A stretch of 64,000 nt of DNA, taken from the NCBI RefSeq assembly GCF_014205165.1, contig NZ_JACHMZ010000001.1, positions 6,554,501-6,618,500 on the forward strand. The letters run 5' to 3'. Origin of the DNA: Micromonospora carbonacea (lineage in GTDB: Bacteria; Actinomycetota; Actinomycetes; Mycobacteriales; Micromonosporaceae). The notes beneath the pieces are model-generated. The model did no database searches. It was not told where the DNA came from and was given only the letters and a program-made list of their open reading frames with translations. The position numbers and the translations under genes were made by a program. Each line of letters starts with the position of its first letter. Position 1 is the first letter of the stretch. This document shows positions 41,638-50,419 of this stretch, in pieces.

Positions 41638-44022
41638 TCAGGCGTTGACCGTCTCCGGCCGCTGGTCGGCGCTGCCGGCGCCGGTGCCGCTGTCGTCGGA
41701 GTCGCCCATCGCGATGCCCTTGCGCTTGCTGAACACCACCGCCGCCACGACGATCAGCGTGGCCACCACCGCGATGCCGACGCGGAGGCCGACGTTGCGG
41801 TCGTCGCCGACGCTCCACGCCACGACGGCCGGCGCGATCAGCAGCGAGACCAGGTTCATCACCTTGATCAGCGGGTTGATCGCCGGGCCGGCGGTGTCCT
41901 TGAACGGGTCGCCGACGGTGTCGCCGATGACCGTGGCGGCGTGCGACTCGGAGCCCTTGCCGCCGTACGCGCCGTCCTCGACGAGCTTCTTGGCGTTGTC
42001 CCACGCGCCGCCGGAGTTGGACAGGAACACCGCCATCAGGGTGCCGGCGCCGATCGCCCCGGCCAGGTACGCGGCCAGCGCGCCCGGCCCGAGGCCGAAG
42101 CCGACGGCGATCGGGGCGAGGATGGCGAGCAGGCCGGGGGTCATCAGCTCGCGCTGCGCGTCCCGGGTGCAGATGTCGACGACCTTGCCGTACTCGGGGC
42201 GCTGGGTGCGGTCCATGATGCCGGGCAGCTCGCGGAACTGCCGGCGCACCTCCATCACCACCGCCCCCGCCGAGCGGGACACCGCGTTGATGGCCAGCCC
42301 GGAGAAGAGGAACACCACGGCCGCGCCGATGATCAGGCCGACGAGGTTGCGCGGGTTCGCCACGTTCAGCGAGTTGAGGATCTCCGCGCCGACGTCGCCG
42401 ACGCCCGCGTCCGAGTACGCCGTGCGCAGCGTGTCGGTGTACGAGCCGAACAGCGCCGTCGCCGCCAGGACGGCGGTGGCGATCGCGATGCCCTTGGTGA
42501 TCGCCTTGGTGGTGTTGCCGACCGCGTCCAGCTCGGTGAGGATGCGGGCCCCGTTCTCGTCGATGTCGCCGGACATCTCGGCCACGCCCTGCGCGTTGTC
42601 GGAGATCGGGCCGAAGGTGTCCATCGCGACGATCACGCCGACGGTGGTGAGCAGGCCGGTGCCGGCCAGGGCCACCGCGAACAGCGACAGGGTGATGGAG
42701 CTGCCGCCCAGCAGGAACGCGCCGAAGACGCCCGCGCCGATCAGCAGCGCCGAGTAGACGGCCGACTCCAGGCCGACGCTGATGCCGGCGAGGATGACGG
42801 TCGCCGGGCCGGTCTGCGAGCTCTTGCCGATGTCCTGCACCGGGCGGCGGTTGGTCTCGGTGAAGTAGCCGGTGAGCGCCTGGATCGCGGCGGCCAGCAC
42901 GATGCCGATGATCACGGCGGCGATGGTCACGCCGCGCGGGCCCAGCGGCGGGTCGCCGGCGTCGACGCCGAGGCTGGCCCGCCACTCGGGACCGAGCAGG
43001 TCGGCCCAGGTCGGCTTGAGGTAGACGAAGGAGGCGACCGCCACCAGCACCGCCGAGAACAGGGCGGAGAGGTAGAACGCCCGGTTGATCGCGGTGAGCC
43101 CGTTGCGGTCGGAGGCGCGCAGCCGGGTGATGAAGACGCCGACGATCGCCACCAGCACGCCGATCGTGGAGATGATCAGCGGGAGGACGAGGCCGTCGTT
43201 GCCGAACGCGGCCCGGCCGAGGATCAGCGCGGCGACCAGCGTGACCGCGTACGACTCGAAGAGGTCGGCGGCCATGCCGGCGCAGTCGCCGACGTTGTCG
43301 CCCACGTTGTCGGCGATGGTGGCGGCGTTGCGCGGGTCGTCCTCGGGGATGCCCTGCTCGACCTTGCCGACCAGGTCGGCGCCGACGTCGGCGGCCTTGG
43401 TGAAGATGCCCCCGCCGACCCGCATGAACATGGCGAGCAGGGCGGCGCCGAAGCCGAAGCCCTCCAGCACGGTCGGCGCGTCGCCCTTGAACAGCAGGAC
43501 GACCAGCGCCGCGCCGAACAGGCCGAGGCCGACGGTGAGGAAGCCGACCACGCCGCCGGTGCGGAAGGCGATCTTCATGGCGCCCTCCCGGCCGCCGGTC
43601 GCCTCCCGGGCCGCGGCGGCGACCCGCAGGTTCGCGCGGGTGGCCAGCCACATGCCGGCCCCGCCGATGAACGCGCTGAACAGGGCGCCCACCACGAAGA
43701 AGGCGGACCGGCCGATCTTCACCGCCAGCTCGCTGCCGTCGGTGTCGTGCACCGGCAACAGGAAGAGCAGCACCACGGCGATCACCACGAAGATCGCGAG
43801 GGTCCTGAACTGCCGGAGCAGGTAGGCCGACGCCCCCTCCTGCACCGCTCCGGAGATCTCCTGCATGTTGGTGGTGCCCTTACCGGCTGCCAGCACGGCC
43901 TTGGTCAAGGCGGCGGCGAAGACGAGTGCCACCAGCGCGATGACCGCGGCGATGACGACGTACGTCAGGTTGGCTCCGGTAAGGGACAGTGCGCCGCCGT
44001 CGGCGGCCATGGTCCCGGACAT
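41638..44022 (-). CDS. hppA: Proton-pumping membrane pyrophosphatase
   Basis: A 794-residue integral membrane enzyme with about 16 helices. The active site shows GGGIFTKAADVGADLVGK, DNVGDNVGDCAGMAADLFE and DNAQGVAEMSGD, with DNAKKLVED near the end. These bind Mg-pyrophosphate. Ala in the GNTTKAI region decides K+ dependence; GNTTKAITKGIAIATAVLAA has Ala, where K+-independent pumps carry Lys, so K+ dependence cannot be settled by eye. It couples PPi hydrolysis to H+ export. AGGAGG lies 6 nt before the ATG. It is a single gene with a long upstream region. Confidence 0.93.
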   Translation of the reverse strand: MSGTMAADGGALSLTGANLTYVVIAAVIALVALVFAAALTKAVLAAGKGTTNMQEISGAVQEGASAYLLRQFRTLAIFVVIAVVLLFLLPVHDTDGSELAVKIGRSAFFVVGALFSAFIGGAGMWLATRANLRVAAAAREATGGREGAMKIAFRTGGVVGFLTVGLGLFGAALVVLLFKGDAPTVLEGFGFGAALLAMFMRVGGGIFTKAADVGADLVGKVEQGIPEDDPRNAATIADNVGDNVGDCAGMAADLFESYAVTLVAALILGRAAFGNDGLVLPLIISTIGVLVAIVGVFITRLRASDRNGLTAINRAFYLSALFSAVLVAVASFVYLKPTWADLLGPEWRASLGVDAGDPPLGPRGVTIAAVIIGIVLAAAIQALTGYFTETNRRPVQDIGKSSQTGPATVILAGISVGLESAVYSALLIGAGVFGAFLLGGSSITLSLFAVALAGTGLLTTVGVIVAMDTFGPISDNAQGVAEMSGDIDENGARILTELDAVGNTTKAITKGIAIATAVLAATALFGSYTDTLRTAYSDAGVGDVGAEILNSLNVANPRNLVGLIIGAAVVFLFSGLAINAVSRSAGAVVMEVRRQFRELPGIMDRTQRPEYGKVVDICTRDAQRELMTPGLLAILAPIAVGFGLGPGALAAYLAGAIGAGTLMAVFLSNSGGAWDNAKKLVEDGAYGGKGSESHAATVIGDTVGDPFKDTAGPAINPLIKVMNLVSLLIAPAVVAWSVGDDRNVGLRVGIAVVATLIVVAAVVFSKRKGIAMGDSDDSGTGAGSADQRPETVNA

Positions 44023-44398
44023 CTGTGTCCTCCTGTACCGAACACTCGCGCCGGCCGGTGGAGACGCACGGACCGACGCCTGGATGCGGACTCGCAAGCG
44101 CGCCAACCCACTCCAGCGGACCAGCGATGAACACCCATACCCGCTGGCTGCGGGAAGGATCACTTGCTGACAACCCGCGTACTGTAGCCCTCCGTAGTGC
44201 CAGAGGTCACATTGAGGGGCACCCTGTTCGGATGATCTTCGTCGCTGTGTTACGCGAAGAATTCTGATATAAGCCCCGACCACGACGAACGGGCCGCCCT
44301 CCCGGTCGGGAGTGCGGCCCTGAGCAGGCAATCAGTGAGTTGAGCGCGGAGTCAGCCCGGACGACTGATCATGCAATCAGCGAGGGTTGAGCAGAGAG
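44023..44398. other. Intergenic region of 376 bp upstream of hppA
   Basis: No gene is supported. The part at 44160-44280 is AT-richer than its surroundings and probably holds the hppA promoter; TACAGT on the minus strand (44186-44181) is a possible -10. A hairpin GGGCCGCCCTCCC-GGTC-GGGAGTGCGGCCC (44291-44320, one mismatch) may end the anti-sigma transcript. A decayed direct repeat (GCAATCAGTGAG / GCAATCAGCGAG, 44328 and 44373) runs into the stop of the anti-sigma gene. Confidence 0.55.
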
Positions 44399-44833
44399 TC
44401 AGCGATGCACCGGCCATACCATGCGGACCTCCGTGCCGACGCCCTCCTCGACGGGGCGCACCTGAAGATCCTCGACGAAACCGGCCAGCAGCGCGAAGCC
44501 CACGCCGGTGGTCAGATCGTCCTCGTTGAGCGACTCGTTGGCGAGCTGGTCGGCGTCCAGCGCGGCCAGGCCGATGCTCGCCTCGATCGGCGCCCGGTCC
44601 ACCACCCGCACCGCGTACGCCCCGCTGTCGGACATCTCCACGAGCACCGGATCCGGCACGTTGTACTGCCGGTGCAGGGCCACCGCCCGGGTGCACGCCT
44701 CGCCGATGGCCAACCGCACCTCGTCGAGCAGGTCCTCACGGACGCCGGCGCGGCGGGCCACCGCGACACCGACCAGCCGGGCGGTGCGCACGTGCACCGG
44801 GGCCGGCGAGAAGGAGAGCCGGACCGTCGCCAT
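44399..44833 (-). CDS. Anti-sigma factor-type ATP-binding protein (HATPase, RsbW-like)
   Basis: A 144-residue GHKL ATPase. The N-box is LLDEVRLAIGEACTRAVALH and the G-box region TGVGFALLAGFVEDLQVRP. It matches small serine kinases that hold a sigma factor and phosphorylate an antagonist. The N-box Asn is replaced by Thr/Arg in EACTRA where EACTNA is usual, which may weaken ATP or Mg binding. The start shares a base with the antagonist stop (TGATG), so the pair is coupled. Confidence 0.82.
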   Translation of the reverse strand: MATVRLSFSPAPVHVRTARLVGVAVARRAGVREDLLDEVRLAIGEACTRAVALHRQYNVPDPVLVEMSDSGAYAVRVVDRAPIEASIGLAALDADQLANESLNEDDLTTGVGFALLAGFVEDLQVRPVEEGVGTEVRMVWPVHR

Positions 44834-45189
44834 CAGGCGCCGGAGCCGGTCGGATCGGCCCCGATCGCCGCGTCGACGGTCGGGTACAACGGGAAGACCT
44901 GATCCAGGGCCGTGATCCGGAAGATCTTGAGCAGCGGCTCCTTGCCACAGACCAGCGCGAAGCTGCCGCCGGCCGCGCGCAGCCGCTTCAGCGCGCCCAC
45001 CAGCACGCCCAGGCCCGTGGAGTCGAGGAAGTCGACCCGCCCCAGGTCGACCACGACGTGCCGGGCCCCGCCGTCGATCAGCTCCAGCAGCCGTTCCCGC
45101 AGGCGAGGGGCCGTGTAGACGTCGACCTCACCGCCGACCTCGAGCACCGTGTGCTCCCCCACGGCACGGGTCGCCAGCGACAGCTCCAT
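44833..45189 (-). CDS. STAS-domain anti-sigma factor antagonist
   Basis: A 118-residue STAS protein. It has [20 protein letters not shown] and [20 protein letters not shown], where the Ser of DSTG is the site phosphorylated by the partner kinase. Unphosphorylated antagonist should bind the anti-sigma factor and free the sigma factor. GAGGAGG lies just before the ATG. No sigma factor of the SigB/F group lies in the window. Confidence 0.88.
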   Translation of the reverse strand: MELSLATRAVGEHTVLEVGGEVDVYTAPRLRERLLELIDGGARHVVVDLGRVDFLDSTGLGVLVGALKRLRAAGGSFALVCGKEPLLKIFRITALDQVFPLYPTVDAAIGADPTGSGA

Positions 45190-45331
45190 CGGTCCTCCTC
45201 GCAAGAGTCGTAAACTCTCCTGGGCATCTAACCATCCCCGCCGGGGCCGTCCGCGAGGTCACCGGCGAAGGGCTCCCCCTTACCCACACCCCCGCCGGTC
45301 AACTCCGAACACTTGTGCGAGAGTGCAGGAC

Positions 45332-47758
45332 ATGCCCCCCGCAGCCACCGTAGCCGCAGGCCACGGCCCCGACCGCCCGCCCGGCGCGGCCCCGGCCGAG
45401 CTGCTGCGTCGGCTGCGCGCGCGCACCGGCGGCGACGCCGACCCGGTCACCCACGTCGAGCGGGTGCCGGCCCGGCCCGGCGAGCAGGCGTCGTGGCCGC
45501 CGTGGGCCCCCGAGGAACTGCGCGCGGCGTTCGCCCGCCGCGGCGTCGTCGCGCCCTGGCGGCACCAGGCCGAGGCCGCCGACCTGGCGTACGCGGGCAC
45601 GCACGTCGTCGTCGCCACCGGCACGGCGTCCGGCAAGTCCCTGGCGTACCAGCTTCCCGCGCTGGCCACCCTGCTCGCCGACCCCCGGGCCACCGTGCTC
45701 TACCTCGCGCCGACCAAGGCGCTCGCCGCCGACCAGTTGCGCGCCGTCGCCGGCCTGGACCTCGACGGGGTACGCCCCGCCACCTACGACGGGGACACCC
45801 CGCGCGCCGAGCGGGAGTGGATCCGCCGGCACTCGCGGTTCGTGCTGACCAACCCCGACATGCTGCACCACGGCATCCTCCCCGGGCACGCGCACTGGTC
45901 GGGGTTCCTGCGCCGGCTGGCGTACGTCGTCGTCGACGAGTGCCACACCTACCGGGGCGTGTTCGGCTCCCACGTCGCGCACGTGCTGCGCCGGCTGCGC
46001 CGCCAGTGCGCGCGCTTCGGGCGTACCCCCGTGTTCCTGCTGGCCTCGGCCACGTCGGGTGACCCGGCGACGGCGGCCGGGCGGCTCACCGGCCTGCCCG
46101 TCGCGGCCGTCACCGACGACGCCTCGCCGCGCGGCGGGGTGACGTTCGCCCTGTGGGAGCCGCCGCTGCTGCCCGGCGACCAGGCTCCCGGGGCCGGCGG
46201 CCCGGCGGGCGGGGCCGGCGACCTCGCGCCGGTGCGCCGGTCGGCGCTGCGGGAGACCGCCGACCTGCTCGCCGACGCGGTCGCCTCCGGCGTGCGCACC
46301 CTCGCCTTCGTCCGGTCCCGCAAGGGCGCCGAGGTGGTGGCCGCCACCGCACGCCGCGCCCTCGACGAGGCCGTCCCCGGGCTCGGCGACCGGGTGGCCG
46401 CCTACCGGGCCGGCTACCTGCGCGAGGAGCGGCGCGAGCTGGAACGGGCCCTGCTGCACGGCGACCTGCTCGGGCTCGCCTCGACCAACGCGCTGGAGCT
46501 CGGCGTCGACCTCGTCGGGCTCGACGCCGTGCTGATCTGCGGCTGGCCGGGCACCCGGGCGTCCCTGTGGCAGCAGGCCGGGCGGGCGGGGCGCTCCGGC
46601 GACGAGGCCCTCGCCGTGCTCGTCGCCCGGGACGACCCGCTGGACACCTACCTGGTGCACCACCCGGAGGCCCTGTTCGGCCGTCCCGTCGAGGCCACCG
46701 TGCTCGACCCGGCCAACCCGTACGTGCTCGCCCCGCAGCTCGCCTGCGCGGCGGCCGAGGCCCCGCTCACCCCCGCCGACCTGGACCTCTTCGGCGACGG
46801 CGCGAAGGAGGCCGTCGACTCGCTCGTCGCGGCGGGCGCGCTGCGGCAGCGGCCGACCGGCTGGTACTGGCGGCACCGGGAGCGCCCCGAGGTGGACCTG
46901 CGCGGCGAGGGCGGGGCCCCGGTCTGCGTGGTCGAGGCGGCCACCGGGCGGCTGCTCGGCACCGTCGACGGCGGATCGGCCCACTTCCTCGTCCACGCCG
47001 GCGCGGTCCACCTGCACCAGGGCGTGTCGTACGTGGTCGACTCGCTGGACCTCGACGACGGGTGCGCGCTGGTGCATCCGGAGGAGCCCGACTGGTCCAC
47101 CCACGCCCGGGACGTCACCTCCCTCACCGTGGCGTCGGTCCGCTCGTACGTCGACGCCGGGCCCGTCGGGCTCTTCCTCGGCGAGGTGGACGTGACCAGC
47201 CAGGTCGTGTCGTACCAGCGACGCCGGATCTCCTCCGGCGAGGTCATCGACACCCGCCCGCTGGACCTGCCGGCCCGCGAGCTGCGCACCGTCGCCGTCT
47301 GGTTCACCCTCTCCCCGGAGTCGCTGGCGGCGGCCGGCGTCGAGCCGGCGGACGTGCCCGGTGCGCTGCACGCCGCCGAGCACGCCGCCATCGGGCTGCT
47401 GCCGCTGATGGCCACCTGCGACCGGTGGGACATCGGCGGGCTGTCGACGGCGCTGCACCCGGACACCGAAGCGCCCACCGTCTTCGTCTACGACGGGCAC
47501 CCGGGCGGGGCGGGCTTCGCCGAGCGGGCGTACGGCACGGCCGCGCAGTGGCTGCGGGCCACCCGCGACGCGATCGCCGAGTGCGGCTGCGAGGCGGGGT
47601 GCCCGTCCTGCGTCCAGTCCCCGAAGTGCGGCAACGGCAACAACCCGCTGTCCAAGCCGGGCGCGCTCCGGGTGCTCGACGTGGTGCTGGCCAACCTGCC
47701 CGCGCCGACCGACCCGGGGGCCACGCTGCCGAGGCAGGATGACCGACGCGCCGGGTAG
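45332..47758 (+). CDS. DEAD/DEAH-box helicase with DUF1998 zinc domain (MrfA/Hrq1-like)
   Basis: An 808-residue helicase. Motif I is VVATGTASGKSLAYQLPALA, then LYLAPTKALAADQLR, VVVDECHTYRGVFGSHVAHV (DECH box), LASATSGDPA, and motif VI QQAGRAGRSGDEALAVLV. The C-terminal DUF1998 domain ends in CGCEAGCPSCVQSPKCGNGN, the four-cysteine site of MrfA/YprA. MrfA removes mitomycin-type adducts in Bacillus, so a DNA repair role is likely. In actinobacteria it is a fixed neighbour of the Tad genes, as here. A GTG three codons upstream (45323) is an alternative start. Confidence 0.87.
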   Translation: MPPAATVAAGHGPDRPPGAAPAELLRRLRARTGGDADPVTHVERVPARPGEQASWPPWAPEELRAAFARRGVVAPWRHQAEAADLAYAGTHVVVATGTASGKSLAYQLPALATLLADPRATVLYLAPTKALAADQLRAVAGLDLDGVRPATYDGDTPRAEREWIRRHSRFVLTNPDMLHHGILPGHAHWSGFLRRLAYVVVDECHTYRGVFGSHVAHVLRRLRRQCARFGRTPVFLLASATSGDPATAAGRLTGLPVAAVTDDASPRGGVTFALWEPPLLPGDQAPGAGGPAGGAGDLAPVRRSALRETADLLADAVASGVRTLAFVRSRKGAEVVAATARRALDEAVPGLGDRVAAYRAGYLREERRELERALLHGDLLGLASTNALELGVDLVGLDAVLICGWPGTRASLWQQAGRAGRSGDEALAVLVARDDPLDTYLVHHPEALFGRPVEATVLDPANPYVLAPQLACAAAEAPLTPADLDLFGDGAKEAVDSLVAAGALRQRPTGWYWRHRERPEVDLRGEGGAPVCVVEAATGRLLGTVDGGSAHFLVHAGAVHLHQGVSYVVDSLDLDDGCALVHPEEPDWSTHARDVTSLTVASVRSYVDAGPVGLFLGEVDVTSQVVSYQRRRISSGEVIDTRPLDLPARELRTVAVWFTLSPESLAAAGVEPADVPGALHAAEHAAIGLLPLMATCDRWDIGGLSTALHPDTEAPTVFVYDGHPGGAGFAERAYGTAAQWLRATRDAIAECGCEAGCPSCVQSPKCGNGNNPLSKPGALRVLDVVLANLPAPTDPGATLPRQDDRRAG

Positions 47759-47966
47759 GCGGCGGGCCCCGGGTGGGCGGCTGGCCGGGTAAGGGACGGG
47801 CCGGACAGGCTGCCCGCCGGACAGGCTGCCCGCCGTTCGGGCGGCGGGCCGGACCGGCGGTGCGGCCGGGCGTGCGCGCGGCGGTGGCTGGGCCCGGATG
47901 CGGTGGCTGGCGGCAACCGGGTTTCCGGGACGCGTGCATGACCGAAAGGCGTAGTGGGCATTGATA

Positions 47967-47984
47967 CATGGGAGCGCTTCCATG
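47967..47984. promoter_or_regulatory. LacI-type (CebR-box-like) operator
   Basis: CATGGGAGCGCTTCCATG is an 18-bp palindrome with one mismatched pair. Its core TGGGAGCGCTTCCA differs at one base from TGGGAGCGCTCCCA, the site bound by the cellobiose regulator CebR in Streptomyces. It lies 58 bp before the small gene at 48042. Confidence 0.65.
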
Positions 47985-48041
47985 CCAGGCACCCGCCCCA
48001 CTACCCTGAGATCGCCGTTTCCAGCCGCCGGAGGAGGAGTC

Positions 48042-48248
48042 GTGGCCGACACCATCGCCGAGACCGTCGACCTGCTCTACACCATCGACCAGGAACACCT
48101 CACCCCCGACCAGCAGATCGCCCTCGGTGCCGCCATGGCCACGCTCGCCCAGGCGGAGCGGCTGGAACAGATCAACGAGCGGCTGCGCGGCATCCACCAG
48201 GTGCTCAACGCGTGGGCGCTCAAGGCCACCGTCGACGGCGGACGCTGA
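48042..48248 (+). CDS. Small helical hypothetical protein
   Basis: A 68-residue acidic helical protein: VADTIAETVDLLYTIDQEHL, then TPDQQIALGAAMATLAQAER. No family is recognised. The GTG start is well supported by GGAGGAGGAG directly upstream. A CebR-like palindrome lies in front of it, which would tie its expression to sugar supply, but nothing in the protein shows what it does. Confidence 0.7.
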   Translation: MADTIAETVDLLYTIDQEHLTPDQQIALGAAMATLAQAERLEQINERLRGIHQVLNAWALKATVDGGR

Positions 48249-48371
48249 CGCCGGCGGGCGGACGACGACTGCCGGCCTGGCTGGCGGTCGTTGGTGGGCC
48301 AGCGGTTGTCGGTGGGCGGGCGGTTGTCGGCGGGCTGTGCGAGACTCCGGCGACCCTCTGAAGGAGAACTC

Positions 48372-48950
48372 ATGCAGCTCGACACCTTGCAGCACCAGCA
48401 GCAGTTCCACATCCGGCAGCGCATTCGGATGATGGTCAACCAGTACGAGGTCCACTCCGTCGCCCCCGACGGTTCGGAAGGCGGGCTGCTGGCCTTCGCG
48501 CAGCAGAAGCGGCTGGCGTTCAAGGAACAGGTCACCATCTACACCGACGACAGCAAGCAGCAGCCGCTGCTCGGCTTCAAGGCCCGGCAGCGGCTGGACC
48601 TCGGCGCGACGTACGACGTGACCGACCACGCCGGCACCCCGATCGGGCTGTTCCGCAAGGACTTCGCCCAGTCGCTGCTGCGGTCCACGTGGCACGTCGA
48701 GCAGGCCGGCCTGCCGCAGATCACCGGCCAGGAACGCAGCATGCCGGTGGCGCTGCTGCGCCGGTTCGTCGACTCGCTGTCCTGGCTGCCGTACCACTTC
48801 GACTTCACCGCGGGCGGCCAGCCGGTGTTCTCGGTCGTCAAGAAGTGGGGCCTGCGCGACCGGTACGTCGTCGAGGTGCACAACCCGCAGATCGACCGGC
48901 GACTCGTGATCGCCATGGCGATCGGCCTGGACGCCCTCCAGGGCCGCTGA
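48372..48950 (+). CDS. LURP-one-related / scramblase-like (Tubby-fold) protein
   Basis: A 192-residue protein with the LURP-one-related pattern: FHIRQRIRMMVNQYEVHSV, FKEQVTIYTDDSKQQPLLGF, KARQRLDLGATYDVTDHAG and FDFTAGGQPVFSVVKKWG. The fold is a 12-strand barrel round a helix, as in Tubby and phospholipid scramblases. Function in bacteria is not known. AAGGAGA lies 5 nt before the ATG at 48372; the open frame continues upstream but without support. Confidence 0.82.
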   Translation: MQLDTLQHQQQFHIRQRIRMMVNQYEVHSVAPDGSEGGLLAFAQQKRLAFKEQVTIYTDDSKQQPLLGFKARQRLDLGATYDVTDHAGTPIGLFRKDFAQSLLRSTWHVEQAGLPQITGQERSMPVALLRRFVDSLSWLPYHFDFTAGGQPVFSVVKKWGLRDRYVVEVHNPQIDRRLVIAMAIGLDALQGR

Positions 48951-49760
48951 GCCCGACGACCGCTGAGCCCTGAGGGCCGCCGGCCCGGTGGCGCTCGGCT
49001 TCCGGCTCGGCCGGCGGGCGGCCACCTGCCCGAAGGGCTGCCGGGCCGCCTCCGGGCCGACGCCCCGGGCCTGGCCCCGGCCCCGGCCCCGGCTCCGCCA
49101 AGCGACCAGGGCCGGGGCCGAGCCAGGGCCAGGCCCGGGAACCAAGCCAGGATCGGGGATCGGGGTCGAGCCAGGGCCGGGGGTCGGGGGCCGGGACGGC
49201 CCGGCGCGGGCGGTCGCCGTGGCGACCCGGGTGAGACCGGGCAACGGCGTGACGATCACCTCCGTCGTCACCACGGCGTCCAGCCCGTCGAGCCGGCAGC
49301 CGGCCAGCCGCGCCCCGTTCGCCCGCGCGATCTCCCCGGCGGACGCGCAGGCCGCCTCGCCGCCGGTCAGCGCCTGAGCCGCTGCGGCGAGCGCGCCGAA
49401 GTCCGCCGCCACCGCAGCCCGCTGCCGCGCGAACCGGGCCGCGCCGACGGCCGCACCGAAGACGCCCACCAGCACGAACGCCAGCCCGACGGCGAGCAGA
49501 CACACGGTCGCCCCGCCCCGCTCACCGTCCGGTCGCGGCCCCTGCGGGCCGCACGAGCGCCAGCCGCACACGTGCCAGCCGCGACATGATCGGCACGAGC
49601 GCCGAACGCGACACGAGCGGCGGGCGAGACACGAGCGGCGGGCGCGACAGGCACGACGTGGCCGGCAGGCACGACACGAGCTGCCAGCAGGACACGGCCG
49701 GCACGAGTGGCAGCGGCGACACGAGCGGAACAGGCCCCGACGGGCCGGACGCTTCGTCAC
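48951..49760 (-). CDS. Rv3654c-family TadE-like protein with no clear stop codon
   Basis: The core (around 49320-49530) has ERGGATVCLLAVGLAFVLVG, VGAARFARQRAAVAADFGAL and LTGGEAACASAGEIARANGA, as in Rv3654c-type TadE-like proteins of the Tad operon. The GTG at 49760 overlaps the upstream tadE stop (GTGA). Before the core is an odd extension of about 80 residues of Cys/Arg repeats (RSCRRCHSCRPC and similar). After it the frame runs through Pro/Gly-rich repeats and meets no stop until 47304, antisense to three genes. The end given here is only the edge of the neighbouring gene. The true 3' end is unresolved; loss of the stop or a frameshift is likely. Confidence 0.55.
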
Positions 49761-50203
49761 GGCCGTGGCCCCGGGGCACCCGGCTCGACGGCGGCGACCG
49801 CCGTGGCGGTGACGGTGACGAGGGGCAGCCGGGCGCCGAGGGCGCGCACGGGTGCCCGTACCGTCGCGGTGACCCGGTCGTCGCCCACCGAGACCGAGAC
49901 CTCCGCCCCGGCGGGCGCCGCCGCTTCCCCCGCCGCCACGCCGGGCTGGCCCCGGGAGGCGGCGAGGGCCGCCTCCCGGGCCGCACCGAGGCAGCCGGCC
50001 TGCGTCGCGACCGCGTTCACGGCGGTGAGACCGGCGAGCAGGAGCAGCAGCACCGCCGGCAGGCCGGCGGCCAGTTCCGCCGTGAACGACCCGCGCTCCC
50101 GGGGCGACGGGGACGGCTGCCGGGTCGGCCGGCCGCCCTCGCCCGGCCCCGGTTGTCGCTCCGGCGCACCCCGACCGGGACCGACCTGCCGGCGGGCGGT
50201 CAC
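49757..50203 (-). CDS. TadE-family minor pilin
   Basis: A 148-residue protein with a basic, Pro-rich lead of about 37 residues, then RGSFTAELAAGLPAVLLLLL, the prepilin-like helix with Glu at position 5 after the Ser/Phe. The rest is a small globular part (VSVSVGDDRVTATVRAPVRA). The typical actinobacterial TadE has this form. GTG overlaps the pilin stop (GTGA). It should be processed by a prepilin peptidase and sit in the pilus or its base. Confidence 0.78.
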   Translation of the reverse strand: MTARRQVGPGRGAPERQPGPGEGGRPTRQPSPSPRERGSFTAELAAGLPAVLLLLLAGLTAVNAVATQAGCLGAAREAALAASRGQPGVAAGEAAAPAGAEVSVSVGDDRVTATVRAPVRALGARLPLVTVTATAVAAVEPGAPGPRP

Positions 50204-50367
50204 TTCAGTGCCCGGTCGATGACGGCGGTCAGCGCGGACTGCACGTTGCCCGAGGTGAGCACCTTGAGCAGGATGCCGGCGAACGCGACGGCGGCGAGGG
50301 TGCCGACGGCGTACTCGGCGGTGTTCATCCCGGCGTCGCCGCGCAGGCGGTTGAGGATCTTGCGCAT
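50200..50367 (-). CDS. DUF4244 Flp-like pilin
   Basis: A 55-residue pilin: LNRLRGDAGMNTAEYAVGTL, then AAVAFAGILLKVLTSG. The GMNTAEYA motif is the cleavage and Glu5 region of actinobacterial Flp/DUF4244 pilins; cutting after Gly would leave MNTAEYA. It forms the main pilus subunit in Tad systems. AAGGGAAG precedes the ATG. It is the first gene of the part of the operon that follows tadC. Confidence 0.85.
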   Translation of the reverse strand: MRKILNRLRGDAGMNTAEYAVGTLAAVAFAGILLKVLTSGNVQSALTAVIDRALK

Positions 50368-50419
50368 GGGCGTTCTTCCCTTCTGGACGGTCGCCGCGCA
50401 GCCGGTCGGCTGGCGGCGC

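Noticed and set aside
41104..44130. A 1008-codon open frame antisense to hppA
   Set aside because: Low-complexity His/Gly/Arg translation, no family match, and fully covered by a clear membrane pyrophosphatase on the other strand.
47304..49760. An 818-residue TadE-like protein reading through three neighbours
   Set aside because: Only the first part resembles TadE-like proteins; the rest is antisense to the LURP-one-related gene, the 68-residue gene and the helicase end.
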